Of a DNA stretch of 64,000 nucleotides, positions 39,813 through 51,085 are shown piece by piece. Made by a program: the position numbers and the translations under genes. Origin of the DNA: Tetrapyrgos nigripes (taxonomy: Eukaryota > Basidiomycota > Agaricomycetes > Agaricales > Campanellaceae); NCBI GenBank assembly GCA_013368315.1, contig JAACJM010000032.1:248001-312000 (forward strand), read 5' to 3'. The notes under the pieces were generated by a model. That model did not search any database, was not told where the DNA came from, and saw only the letters and a program-made list of their open reading frames with translations. The first letter of the stretch is position 1, and each line of letters begins with the position of its first letter.

Positions 39813-40322
39813 ATGAATACAGCAGGACTGCGGCACCATTGTGCTTCAGCGTCCAAGAGTCTCTGCTCGCGGTCATCAGCATGGTCTCTCCAAACTCGTT
39901 CCGTCTCATCCTCTCCTTACGGCCGAACACACGTCTGGAAACGTCGAGAACCCACCTTACCCAACCCTCTCCCTCCTAAATTCCCTCAACGCGTCATTCG
40001 CGCAGATGGCTCCTCATTCACACATTGGACGACCTCCCCTCGGTCAATCCTTCGTCTCACAAGAGATACAACAAACCATCCTGTGTGGAACACGTATATG
40101 TGGGCCGATGACGAGGCTGTAGAAGATGAAGCTAATACAACTGGAAGAGTAGGAAGGTTTAACAAGAAGTTTGAGGGTATTGGTGGACATGGAGAGCAGA
40201 TTGATTTTGGTGAGGCGGTAAAGGAGACTATGGACAATACTACAGGAGGGAAATTGGAGGGTGAACTCGTCGACCCCAGTAAATATGTCCAGAAGAAGAA
40301 GAAGAAGGACAGGAGGAGGTAG
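39813..40322 (+). CDS. MRPL36: Mitochondrial large-subunit ribosomal protein bL31m
   Basis: This is a single-exon gene of 169 residues. The N-terminus (MNTAGLRHHCASASKSLCSR) is rich in Arg, Ser and Ala without acidic residues, as in a mitochondrial targeting peptide. The core FPQRVIRADGSSFTHWTTSP and ILRLTRDTTNHPVWN matches the fungal bL31m signature, in which an L31-type strand (ADGS-THWT) is followed by D-T-x-N-H-P-x-W. The C-terminal extension is acidic and then ends in a lysine/arginine run (KYVQKKKKKDRRR), typical of rRNA-contacting tails. It acts in the mitochondrial ribosome. The next gene on the right is a pseudogene and appears unrelated. Confidence 0.78.
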   Translation: MNTAGLRHHCASASKSLCSRSSAWSLQTRSVSSSPYGRTHVWKRREPTLPNPLPPKFPQRVIRADGSSFTHWTTSPRSILRLTRDTTNHPVWNTYMWADDEAVEDEANTTGRVGRFNKKFEGIGGHGEQIDFGEAVKETMDNTTGGKLEGELVDPSKYVQKKKKKDRRR

Positions 40323-40944
40323 ATTGGGTTGTTGTGAAGGTCAGTTTTGAGTGATGAGTTTTCTTCGTGTTTTACTCACTGTCTTCGCAGGTAGCCTTCA
40401 TGTTGTATCTTACACGTCGCAGGCACTCGATATACAGTCTGCATTTAATGGCAAATTACCTGCTTCCAGGATTTATATCTTGGCTTACCTCTGAGGCAAA
40501 AATAGTCGTTTTCTAGATGTATTTCGCTACGACTAACAGGATTTTTAATGGAAACTTTTTCCATTGGGCCTGTATTGGCCTGTACCCACTCCCTCGTCTA
40601 CTGAAATGAGTGACCGTTTGCTTGGAAGGACAAATACAACCAACTTAATAACGAGTTTGTCCAGCCATCTCTGTGATGCTACAGGTCTACCGCTGATCCA
40701 CTGGAGTGCCAGCACACCTAGGCCTAAGTAACTACAGGGTATAAGGAGATGTTGACGAGTCTGAAGAGGCAACAACACGCAGGCTGTTTGTTTCCACGCT
40801 TCTTTCTTGCGTATTATCACTGCCCCCAGACGGTCTATGCAACAATGTAAAGGGCGCTGGTCGTCTATAAAAGCTGGTACATGGACTGACTTTCTTCCCC
40901 ATCTAGGCCTTGTTCTCCCCCTCAGTTTTCTTAGAAACAATGAC
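40323..40944. other. Intergenic region downstream of bL31m
   Basis: This is the presumed 3' UTR and terminator of the ribosomal protein gene. Nothing else could be recognised before the first readable residues of the monooxygenase relic. Confidence 0.4.
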
Positions 40945-41640
40945 CCATCATCGATAAGCAACCGAAATATCAAGTTGGACGAAGAGGTATCCAGGTGAGT
41001 GATATTGTTTTCACAAAAAAAAAAACCATGATCCTGACACGCGTACAATGATCGTCCTTGCAGAGCCGAACTATCGAAATCTACAAGTTTATTGGCGTTC
41101 TCCCCGAAATCCTTCACGCGTCTGGCTCAGTGTCTCAAATCGAGTAATGGATTCCCGGAGGAAAGGTACCTGTTGGGACCATCGAAGTAGGCCCAGTTAT
41201 AGAGAGCACTCCAGCTTGACCCTATGTGTGTATTTCTCCTTTCTTTCCAAGGACACAAGAACCAAGTCTCTGACTGAATCCAAATTAATCAGAACAACTC
41301 CATCATACATAATAGGTCAAGATGGACACGAAAACATCCTTCGTACCACACTGGAAAACGAATATGGCTGCAAAGTCGAATTAGGCACCGAATTCATCGC
41401 GTTTGAACAATATCCCGACTACGTCGTCGTTCATCTGCAGAAAACAGTAGATGGAGAGAAGGTTTCGGAAACTGCGACTTTTTCGTTTCTAGCCAGCGCA
41501 GACGGTGCTCGTTCCCAAGTCCGCAAGCAGTTGGGCTTGAGCTTTCTTAGGCAAACGATTACATCTCCAGGGATGCTCGTAGGAGATCTGGATATCAAGG
41601 GTTTGGATAGAAAGGCGTGTATTGTTACAACCGTATTTAG
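40945..41640 (+). pseudogene. Fragment of an FAD-dependent aromatic-ring monooxygenase
   Basis: Readable pieces match the PheA/TfdB-like FAD monooxygenases. IDKQPKYQVGRRGIQ spans a 69-nt intron (40995-41063) into SRTIEIYKFIGVLPEILHAS, then PGGKVPVGTIEVGPVIEST, ENEYGCKVELGTEFIAFEQ, and FLASADGARSQVRKQLGLSF-to-ITSPGMLVGDLDIKGLDRK. In-frame stops occur at 41145-41147 and 41214-41216. Upstream, the frame meets a stop where the FAD-binding Rossmann motif (GxGxxG) should be; that part is absent. After the GLDRK block, homology is lost at about 41620. So both ends and the cofactor site are missing. It is a dead fragment, probably from a duplicated secondary-metabolism or detoxification gene. Confidence 0.8.
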
Positions 41641-42248
41641 CAGCCCATTGCTGTTGTTACATTGGCTTCAGAAACCATTATTCTGGTTCCTAGTCTCAGA
41701 CCAGCTATGGATGAAACATTAGTTGGCTATACTTATGACGAAAGCGAGTTGACGAAAGCAACTTTCTGGTTCAGTGCAGTCGCAGGTGTTAAGACATCAC
41801 CGATTTTCTGAAGGAATTAAACCGCTTCAAACCATGGCCGGCTTTTCGGAGACACTGTAAACACTCTCTACGACCTTGTCATGCTCTGTTGAGTAGCAGA
41901 ACCGGTGGTGACTTTAGCCCTCCGAGTCAGAGAAGGGAGGGCAGCTGTATTTAACAACTTACTGTAAAAGTAATTTCGACGGGCACCTGGCCACGGGTAT
42001 ACACGGGTTGCTAAAACATCAGCGAACAACACAACGCAAACATCCCAAGAGTACACCAGGATTTGCACTCGTTTCATGTTCAAAACCAAAACACGAAAAT
42101 GTTTTCCAATCCATGCTGCATTCTTCTATGTATATGTAACGACTCACAACAAGGACCGGCCAGTGACTCAGTGAGCACTCTAAACGGTGACACTAAACCT
42201 CCCCAGTCCTACCTAGTCCTACCCACTCCAAACCCCCATCATCTCACT
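41641..42248. other. Intergenic region between the FAD relic and the USP 3' end
   Basis: No gene was found. Parts of 41641-41830 may be further decayed monooxygenase sequence, but I could not place residues with confidence. The rest is the presumed 3' UTR of the minus-strand deubiquitinase. Confidence 0.35.
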
Positions 42249-45200
42249 TCACCTAACCCTACGATAAAACAACAAATAAGCACACCTCGGGTCATCCTTC
42301 TCCGGCTCTCCAAACACATCCTCATGTCTCACATCCGAAACCAACTCGTCGTCAATTCGTATCCAGCCTTCTTTGGGTTTAGCTGACGCGTTGGAACTGG
42401 GGAAACGGTTGGGGTGAAGGACGTCGAGGGTGTAGTGGCCTCCCGAGGCGGATATACCGTGGTGGTAGATAGCTGTATAAGAAGTGACATGATACATTGA
42501 TGAGTATGGGTAAATTCTGAGACTGAGAAGAGGGATGGGATGGAGAGTAGTAAATCGAACTAACCACCAAACAGTTTGTACTTCGTCGTATGAGGCTTCT
42601 TAGTAGTGGATGCCATGATATCTGATAATTGACAATTGACAACGTACACACACATCAGCATCCAATGAAAGAAGACAAGAACAGTTCCACAAACCAGATC
42701 CAATAACGAGCTCCGGTCCAAATTGGACTTGCTTTCCAACTTTTACCACTCCGCCCACGGAAACATCATAAAGGAACCTCTTCATATGAAGCACCAATAT
42801 CGGTGGTAAACCTTCAATGAGGGTCTGTTTACTGGCTTCAATGGTACTTCCAGACCGTGTTGGGTGAGACATTTGGACAGAGTCGGCGTGTGAGATGAAG
42901 GAGAGGGCTTCTTGGATGGTGTTTATTTGCTCGCGCTGAAAAGGTGTGTATGACGAGTGAGTAAATGAGTGAGTCTTGATGCTGACGATGAAGAAGAAGG
43001 TTAAAAAAACATACCTGAATATCCAACTTTAACGAACTCCAATCCTCTACAGTTGCAGAGTCCTTTTGTCCAGGAGCCTTCAACGTCGATCGGAATTTAC
43101 CACCAAATATACGAGTGATAGGTGATTCGGTTGATTTGATCTAGATGTCAACGATTCGACGAGAGTCAGTATTTCAGTACCTAGCAGACAATGATAGGAT
43201 TGAGGCTAGGCAGCCAGCACTCACCGTCCTAGTAACAACTGTCCTATTCCGTTTTCCCACTTCTAACCATCCATCTTCCTCAGGAGGAGCATCCTCTTCC
43301 TTCTCCTCAACAGTAGACTTGGAACCTTTGTCAGGCGGCGAAATGGCATGTAAGATGGCTAAAAGCTCTTCCTCGAGTGTCTCGAGGTAAAACCCAAAGA
43401 ACTCTTCCGCATCTTCTTGGTGGCCGCCCTGTAATATAATCAAAGATCAGTAAGAAACAGAAAATACATATATGTATAGCATAAGAGAAAAGAAGGAACA
43501 AAACGCTCACCCGCATATTATCAAACCTCTTCTTTTCCTTCATCGCATCATACACATAGGACGGTATGAACGATCCCCTCTCCCACTCATCTTCTTCTCT
43601 TTCCATCTCTCTTTCCTTTCCTTTTCCTCTCGAGTTCGGACTCCTACTCCCACTCGGTCCTGCCTGAGCCTCCTTTTCCTTTTCCCTCTCCTTCTCACTT
43701 GCCTCCTCCACCGGCAAAAAATCCCTCAACAACTCAATCGTTGCTTTAACCAACGGCACCTGTACCTGCCCATCCAACCCACTCTCCGGCAACATCTTTC
43801 CCAATTCATAAAACAATCGGAAGAAAGGAGGACAGTACAACAACACCTGTAACACCGAGTTGGCGAAACACATGTTTCCGGTGTTGATGAGGCCTCGAGG
43901 ACGAATTTTACTAGGATCAGCAGTCGTAGTCTGGGTTTGGGATTTAGAAGTGGACGAAGAGGCAGCAGCAGCAAAAGACGTAGTCGTTGGTGAAAGCAGA
44001 GGAGGAGCCTGAGCTTCACCATTAAGCAGAGCGAGTAAAGCTGCTTTTTTAGTAGACGATACCGAGGGACGGGTGGATGTTTGGGTTTGAGATTGACTAG
44101 GCGCATCTGCGGGGATGGAGAAACCCACAACGGACGAGGTAGGAAGGGTGTTTTTGACTGGGGTAGATGAGGAAGGTCCTGGACCTGAGGGTGCACCACC
44201 GGCTGGTTTGAGTAGGGAAGCCCATGATTTTTTGACGGGAGGAGCTGCTGGTGCTGGTGCTGCCGGTGGAGTTGATACAGGTATCGATACCGTTGGTGAT
44301 GTCGGTAGTGCTGCTGCTGATGCCGGTGCTGCTGGAGTAACAGCTAGCGTGGACGTCGATGAGCTAGGGCCCACTGTCGTGGACGAAGCTTCAGCCGACG
44401 ACAAGGGCGTTGCTGCCTCATTTGTCAACACCGTGTCGTCTTTAACCGTCTGATGCACAACAGATATGGAGGTACTACTGGATGCAGGCGAACCAGGTAC
44501 AGTAGGTGTATCAGTTGCCACTGTCACAGATGACGAAGGAACTGTAGACGTTGACTGAGATGCATCTTCAGCAGTATCTGAAGTTGCTTCTGGAGAGGAA
44601 GAAAACTGCTGTTCCTCTTTCTGGGATTTTTCTTTGGAAGCCGCTAAAGTAGAAGCCGACGTTTCGGCTGGTAAAGCTACCGGCGTCAACGTCGGTGATG
44701 CAGGCGGCGTCCGATCAGGAAGAGCAGCTTCGATTATGTGTTGTGGAGGCCTCGTGTTTTTGGAAAAGATGAGACCAGGGGCGTTGGATGGGTATGTCGG
44801 CCGACGTGACCAGACTACCCATCTGGGAGCTTCAGTAGAACCGAAAGAGATGGTGGCTTTTGGTATGGGTGCAGGAGACGAAGGAGCAGACGGTTGGGGA
44901 TCGTCTGAGTGTGGAGGAACGTTTTCTATGGGAGGAGGTGGTGTTTCCTCTATGACCGGAGGATCATCAACGACAGGTTCGGGTTGTGGCATGACAGGAG
45001 AGGCTGGAGCTGGTGCAGGAGACTGTATCGATGGTTCAATAGATGGTGCAGCAGGTGGTGTAGCATAGTCGACGTTGGTCATGGGTTGGGATAGGTTTTC
45101 AGTCTCCGGAAGATTGGGCACATGTTCATTTTCGAAAGAGTTGTTAACAGGCATCATGTGCGGCTGATGTGCTTGCCATGACGGTGAGTAGGATCCTGGT

Positions 45201-45574
45201 CCAGGATGATAAGGATATGGAGGTGTAAAGTTCTGAGAGAATTTAGGGTGCTGAACATAAGGGTTGGAATGGGCATGAGGAACGGGACTGCTAGGGACAT
45301 AATGCTGGTGTGGATGATAGTTATAGCCATGACCACCCCGGTTCTGAGGATGAAATACACCGCCACCGCGGCCGTTCATTCTGGGAGAATGAGGTTGAGG
45401 ATGATGCATGACAGGCATATGGGCAGGAGGTAGATACTGATATGGAGGATAGCCATTGCTTGGACCTGCATGATTTGTACCATAGTTGTAATGAGCAGGA
45501 GGTGGAGTTTGGGACGAGTAGTAGTTGGAAGGAGCTGGTCCCTGTGCAGCGTAGTGAGGACGCGGGCTTGTCAT
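42249..45574 (-). CDS. Ubiquitin carboxyl-terminal hydrolase (USP10/Ubp3-like)
   Basis: This is a cysteine deubiquitinase. Exons 45574-43511, 43428-43225, 43140-43015, 42935-42695, 42621-42565 and 42472-42249 give 971 residues. Residues 1-550 are disordered: a Pro/Tyr/His-rich N-terminus, then long Ser/Thr/Pro/Ala-rich stretches. The USP domain starts near residue 557 with IRPRGLINTGNMCFANSVLQ, where the Cys is the nucleophile (about residue 569). It continues with GGHQEDAEEFFGFYLETLEE, PPILVLHMKRFLYD, and the catalytic His in ISASGGHYTLDV, ending with WIRIDDELVS and CAYLLFYRR. Domain order and insertion length resemble USP10/Ubp3, which acts with a G3BP/Bre5-type cofactor. The 5' 118 bases and upstream region have been copied to 56137-56254 by the tandem duplication, so the parental gene keeps its own intact promoter. 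Confidence 0.9.
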
Positions 45575-46490
45575 GGTGAAGAGAACAACAACAGCTTCCT
45601 TTCTTTCACTGAGTCAGCTGTAAAAACGATTCGTAAGCAAAACTTCCACGCAAAGCAGTCTTTTTTTGATATACCGTCAAATGCTTCCGAGTTTTACGAT
45701 GGGATGATGTCGTGCTAGAGGCGACAGCGACAAGAGCGAAAAGTTGGCTGTAACTTTGGGTGCTGAAAGGCTTGGAGATGATTGGCTGCCTCCAAAGGAC
45801 TTAATAAGCAGCTAATGAATCAAGTGAGAGAGGATGGTGGACTTGAGGGATTTTGGGATCGTTGCCGGGAGATAGCCAACTGTCGTCGTCGTCGTCGTCG
45901 TTGAGAACGTTCTGCACACGAGCACCACAAACAACAACAAAATATGCCGGTCCGCTACATCCGCTTCCTCGCTTCCTTCCCATTTACTTCTTTATCACCA
46001 CCAACGCATCTGCTATGATCTTTTCTTTACAAGTGAAAGGACTCTACATATCGAAGAGCGCCCAATGTCGCCTGTAAATGCCACCTATTTTGTTGACATG
46101 GCAATGTTTCAACGAACTTTGCTATGACAGCCCTGACTTGATATATTGGCAGAGTGAGTACTGTACTGTTAAGAACTTAAGTTCAAGGGTGTGACGCTGT
46201 GACTGCTGAACGTCGCTACAGAGGCGAGGTTCAGAGCAAATTTTTACGTGACACCTCAGTTCAGAGTCAAATTTGGCCCTCAAAACCGCTGTCAATGTGT
46301 AAAATTGGATGGAAACATCAAGAAAAGGAGCAAAAGGAGCAGAAAATGTGCAAAAAGAAGCAGCTTGAAAGCAGCCCGCCGAAGGCGGAGAGAAATTTCC
46401 TTTTTTTTTTTGGTAATATTGCCCTGTCCAGTCACACATTCAGAGGCTGCTGAGACCTGTGACTGAACCTAGCTTCTTACTCACATCAAA

Positions 46491-46613
46491 AAGACAAAAA
46501 TATCGGCTCGACGGAAAACTGAACTGATAGACAAGTGTTGTACTGATATGTGATGTATCAGTACAGCACTTGTCTATCAGTTCAGTTTTCCGTCAAGCCG
46601 ATATTTTTGTCTT
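46491..46613. repeat. Long foldback 1 (58-nt arms, 7-nt loop)
   Basis: Left arm 46491-46548 (starting AAGACAAAAATATCGGCTCG) is the near-perfect reverse complement of 46556-46613, with a 7-base spacer. One or two mismatches are visible. This would extrude as a hairpin and is typical of a foldback MITE. Confidence 0.85.
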
Positions 46614-47046
46614 TTCGGCGTAACTACACATACCCCGGAAGTGGGAAAATTGACACATTTCACTTCATATCTCATTCGTCCCTTCGTTTCCGTTTGTAAA
46701 AGTTTATTGGTAGCTGTCTATAGACTGTATCTACACTATTATGCACTTTTTATGGCCATGGGAAACGGTGAACGTTTGCCAGAGACTCGAGATACCTAAA
46801 AAAACGAAGATTCCGTGAGCGTGACAGTAATGGAAAAGGTTAGAACTGGGAAAATGCGTAGTGGAAATGCTCTCAGCTCAGTACCTCAGCCAAAGGGGTC
46901 TATATCGTACATATCAGAGCATTTTTTAGCACGGGAGGAGTGTGTAGTGTGTTTCTACATGGTGAGCAAAGGAGAAGTGAGAAAAGAGCGAGATTTCTCG
47001 GCAGGTGAATTTTAAGCTCCGCTCAGTGAAAACAGAAATACGCCGA

Positions 47047-47171
47047 AAAGACAAAAATATCCGCTCGACGAAAAACTGAACTGATAGACAAGTGTTGTAC
47101 TGATAAATCACTTATCAGTACAACACTTGTCTATCAGTTCAGTTTTTTCGTCGAGCGGATATTTTTCTTTT
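47047..47171. repeat. Long foldback 2 (60-nt arms, 5-nt loop)
   Basis: Left arm 47047-47106 and right arm 47112-47171 are inverted copies around a 5-base spacer. The arms share the core ACTGAACTGATAGACAAGTG with foldback 1 but differ at several positions (GGCTCGACGG versus CGCTCGACGA). The two foldbacks are therefore diverged copies rather than a recent duplication. Confidence 0.85.
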
Positions 47172-47533
47172 TTTGATGTGAAAGCTGCTGCTGGTACACT
47201 GGCAGTGGCAGACCTTGACGCGGCGAAGTGTCACATTCAGTCACATTTTCCACTCTTTCTACTTTCTTCACGCACGTAGTTTTAACAAAATATTCAGACT
47301 CCACACAATGACTTTTGGGCTACCGAATCAGCGGAGTAGGAATGGGTTCAACCCCTACAAGCTTTACCTACATCAACTGGGACTTCTGACGCCCAAATGT
47401 CTTTATCAGTATCACTGATCTGCCAAACCAGCTGGACGTACACGAGTGACGGATGTTCTGAACGCGATGCGACGCGCATATATAGAACTTGTTGTCTCTG
47501 GAGACCCCCAACTCTCCCTTCACACCCACCAGG

Positions 47534-50500
47534 ATGTCAAAGTCAAACAAAACAACACCTCTCTCTCCAGGAAGTATTGCACCAAACTTTGAAGCGCATA
47601 CAGCTAGTGGTCCGATTCGATTTCACAAATGGACCGGGCAATCATGGGTGAGTGCTTTCTCGAGTTCAACGTCTTGTGTTTCACTGAAAGCACACTGCAG
47701 TCCATCGTATTCTCTCATCCCGGAAACGCGCTCCCTACTGACCTCGCCGAGGTAGCGCGTCGACTGCCCGAGATTGAGAAACGCCAAATCAAAATAATTG
47801 GTGTCTCTCGTAACTGGGTGGAGGATAGCAAGCAATGGACTGCTAGTCAACAGATGTATGGCCATAAAGCTGGTTCTACTGATCACCTCGTTCAGATTGT
47901 GAGTGTTCTTTTTTCCTTTCTTTAAAAGTGCTACTTGACTGATCCAAAATCTTCAGGTAGCTGATGATGGAGGCGAATTATCTTCACTTTATGGAATGGT
48001 AAACGAAACCAAAAGCTCAAAGGTGTGTATATGCGTGTAAATCGACGCATATACACGATTCTGATGACTTTTTCAGCCCAATACCGCCTATATCATCGAT
48101 CCCAGGAAGACCGTCCGATATGTACTTCCTTATCCCTCTACTGTCAGCACGAGATTATACCAAATCCTCCGGTAATTCACCTCCTTTCCTTCTTTTACAC
48201 CCGACATCAACTTACCCTCTCTCCATCTCAGCTTCATAGACGAAAACAACGGCCACCTCGACGGCATGAATCACAAACAATTCGAAATCAACAGCCACGG
48301 TGAAGGCACAATCTACAAACCTGACGACGGAGGCTCATTTGACGTCGTTGGCGCAGTCATCACCACAACCTCCACCGCCGAAACCCTCCAAAACACCGAC
48401 TTTGCCGATATCTCATCCGCCGTTACATCCATCGCCGGCGCCGCCGCAGGAAACTACATCGAAAACGCCCTTTCAGTCCTCGAATCTATAACCGAAGTCG
48501 GAAAAGTCGTCCCTTTTATCGCTCCTGCTTTCGTGATCCTTAAAGTTATCATCGCGGTTGAACAACGCGCGAGGGATGTGGATGCGAAATGTCAAGATTT
48601 GGTTCAAAGGGTGACGTTTATGCTCAGTCATCTTCCTGCGTTGAAGGATATAAAAGTTGGTGATTCGACGAGACAGGTTATTGATCATATGAATGATATC
48701 CTGAAAAAATGCGCGTCGTTGATTGAAGCGTATAGGAAACAGAGTGCAGTTGCTAGGAGGTTGAGTATGCATAATAAGGAGCGGTTTGCTGGACTTGCTG
48801 AATCGTTGAAGGATTGTACCAATGACCTTATGGTTTCTCTTCAAATTCATCAAAGTACCAGACTGGACATCTTGACGAAGAGTATACCCAATGACCCAGA
48901 GGACGATGCTGCACAAAAGTTTATTGCGACACATGGTGGGATGGATGTTATCAAGAATGATGAAGGACTGGTGAAGCAGTTTGCGGGTCAGTTGAAGCTA
49001 GAGGTGGACGACCGGGTTATGGAGCAGTTGAATGTGAACATTGTGGATGTGATGCAGGAGAATCAAAGACAGTTGGAACGCACGCTTAATGAGAGCGTGA
49101 GTGCTTCGGTTATTGATGGGTTGAAGGGACTGGCGGAGAAGATGAACGAGTTGGAGAAGGAGCAGACGTTTAACTGTGTGCAGTGTGAAAAGGAGTATAA
49201 GGAGTCGGCGAATGGAGACAAGACATGCTCATTCCACAAGAATGAGTATGATGGGTCTTACAAGGTTTATCGTTGTTGTGGGATGAAGAATCCTTGTGGC
49301 GTTGGGAGACACAGGGACAAGCACCATAGTGATTACCCGTATGGACCGTTCTTCACTTGGGTGAGGAATATAGTCTGGTACGGCGACACGAGGGAGAAAT
49401 GGGTAGAGATCGAGGACACGAATTTGGAGACGGGAAGCGAAGAATCTGCGAGTATATCCCAACTTTTACGCTGGCAAACTCGGGGAGGACGAGTTGAAGA
49501 ACCGACCATTCTCCTTCAGGTTGGGGAGCGAGGGCTTGGCAAGCAGTACCTGTTCAAAAGTTATACCGCCAAAGACCTAGCAGTGATAACCAAAGTGGTG
49601 GATATCACTCACGAACTGGTCATCTTTCGTAATTCTGCGAAGGAGGATGAGTTCTCGACGGCAGAATGGATTATCAATTCGGAGGGTATCATCACTGGCG
49701 TTAGGCTTACGGTGAAGGTTGCTACCTCTAGCACGCCTTTCGTAAGCGAATGCCCACTGGATATCAACACTTGCACCAAATCTGGAGATGTCGTTACAGT
49801 TTCAGAGGGTGGTCTGCGCTCGTTCAAACCTGCTTCCCCTTACACTCTACCCGAAACGAAACGTGTATGCGATATCATCGAGTATAAAATCCCTCGGGCA
49901 GTACGAACTGACTTCAAAACTCGTACTTCACCCAATCTACTCCTTGCCCTCAAACCGGTATCTGACCCTCCCTTGGGCTCCAATACCAAATACTCTCTTT
50001 ATGCAGAAGATCGTTTCGAGGGTTCTATCTCTGTATTCAACAAACACCCCTCTGGTTCCAATAATTCCATTTCCATATCCTCCGTCACTGCCTTTTATCG
50101 CCTTCTCGGCGATGAAGAATACAAACCCGCCAGACCTGTCGAACTCCCTATGATAGTTCTTCCCTTCACCGTTGACCCTCGTCAGACGACGACTGTCCAG
50201 TTCACAGTGAACGTACCTCGCAGTGAGGAAGACGCCAAGGCAAAGTTGACTTGGTTTAACAGAGCCTTCATGGCCCGTCGACGTCCCCTGCGTCTCAAAT
50301 TAGTTTTGACAGACGTAGATGATGAGGAATGTTCCATCGTCATGGAATACATATGTCCCCAATACCGACTCTCACAACCCGAGAAAGACGATATTGGTTT
50401 CTTCTACATCGACGACGCACGGATGTGGGTACGACATACTATCAGTGTTGCAAAGAAAGATGACGGCAGCATACAAATTGGGAATCGCACGTTCAATATG

Positions 50501-51085
50501 ATTTATATGCAAAAGATCGTTTACAAAGCTCTACAATCTCAGGAGAGTGAGGTTGACTTGGAGTTTGGTGAAAAGGAGAACCCGGGGACGTTGAATGAGT
50601 GGGAATGGAAAGCTTGGGCACTGGTGGATTTGTCGTGTAGGCGAATTTACGCTTTCAAGGTGCTGGTCACTAAAGGCGTCAAAGACGGCAAGGGGTTGGC
50701 GTGTTTGGGTTATGTGTTGAACCCTCCCTATGGTAGCGTCATTGACGAAGAGCGTCCAGCTCTCCATGCGATAGAAAAGGTCACGTTTCCCGATTTGCGA
50801 CCCACACAAACGGAGCAGGAGGTCTGGGACGACAAGTTTGATGATTTTGTCCCGGATCCACCAAAGCCGGCTGAGAATCAACCTCAGGCTGCTGCTGCCG
50901 CATCTATACCTCCTGCTGTTATGGGCCCATCGTCGGTGCGCCTGGCTCTTCCGGCAGAACTGAACAAACGTATGGAGTCGATGGAAAAACACATGGAGTC
51001 TATGGATTCAAGTTTGGCTCGGATTGCGACGGTCATGGAACAGCTTCTAACCATGAAGAGATCGGCCCCATACACCCGCCGGTAG
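47534..51085 (+). CDS. Pseudo-peroxiredoxin / four-helix-bundle / CHORD-like fusion protein, copy A
   Basis: Exons 47534-47647, 47701-47898, 47957-48022, 48077-48171 and 48232-51085 give 1108 residues. Residues 1-160 are 1-Cys (Prx6-type) peroxiredoxin-like: LSPGSIAPNFEAHTASG, FHKWTGQSW, IVFSHPGN, EIEKRQIKIIGVSRNW, YIIDPRKTVRYVLPYPST. The segment after FSHP is three residues shorter than in active enzymes and has no peroxidatic Cys. Residues about 214-374 are helical (ITEVGKVVPFIAPAFVILKV, CQDLVQRVTFMLSHLPAL, QSAVARRLSMHNKERF), resembling the MLKL N-terminal four-helix bundle of fungal cell-death-type proteins. A coiled-coil stretch precedes a Cys/His cluster (C473, C476, C490, H493, C506, C507, C513, H518) spaced like half a CHORD zinc domain. 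A beta-rich region follows, then a short MESMEKHMESM coiled coil. There is no signal peptide. The exact function is unknown. All junctions are in frame in both copies. Confidence 0.8.

Larger units (their letters stand above)
46160..47256. mobile_element. 1.1 kb insertion specific to copy A, bearing two foldbacks
   Basis: Copy B runs directly from GGCAGAGTGAGTAG into TCTTTCTACTTC, whereas copy A has about 1.1 kb between the equivalent points. The insert has no coding capacity. It contains two related long palindromes in which each arm repeats GAACTGATAGACAAGTGTTG. Its outermost related sequences, CACATCAAAAAGACAAAAAT near 46482 and its inverse near 47160-47180, give the whole a nested inverted-repeat form. 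I could not define a target-site duplication, so the exact element borders are uncertain. Confidence 0.6.
45575..47533. other. Divergent promoter region of USP and fusion gene A, with insertion
   Basis: The parts at 45575-46155 and 47257-47533 match copy B (56255-56820 and 56825-57100). A (TCG)n run near 45883-45902 is contracted in copy B. The middle (about 46160-47256) is absent from copy B and is described as an insertion. A small frame beginning MTFGLPNQRSRNGF at 47308 is conserved between copies but ends quickly and differently in each, so I treat it as non-coding 5' sequence. Confidence 0.55.

Noticed and set aside
44115..44453. Open frame antisense to the deubiquitinase, rich in Gly/Ala/Val
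   Set aside because: It is the mirror of low-complexity Ser/Thr/Pro/Ala codons in the USP N-terminus. It has no domain and no independent start.
45883..45902. TCG trinucleotide run
   Set aside because: A simple microsatellite that varies in length between copies. No further structure.
47308..47418. Short frame starting MTFGLPNQRS, similar in copy B
   Set aside because: Conserved by duplication only. It stops at different places in the two copies, as expected for non-coding 5' sequence.
48473..48934. 153-codon minus-strand frame inside fusion gene A (and its twin at 58042-58503)
   Set aside because: Present in both copies only because the sense coding sequence is conserved. It lacks any recognisable motif and has no supporting exons.
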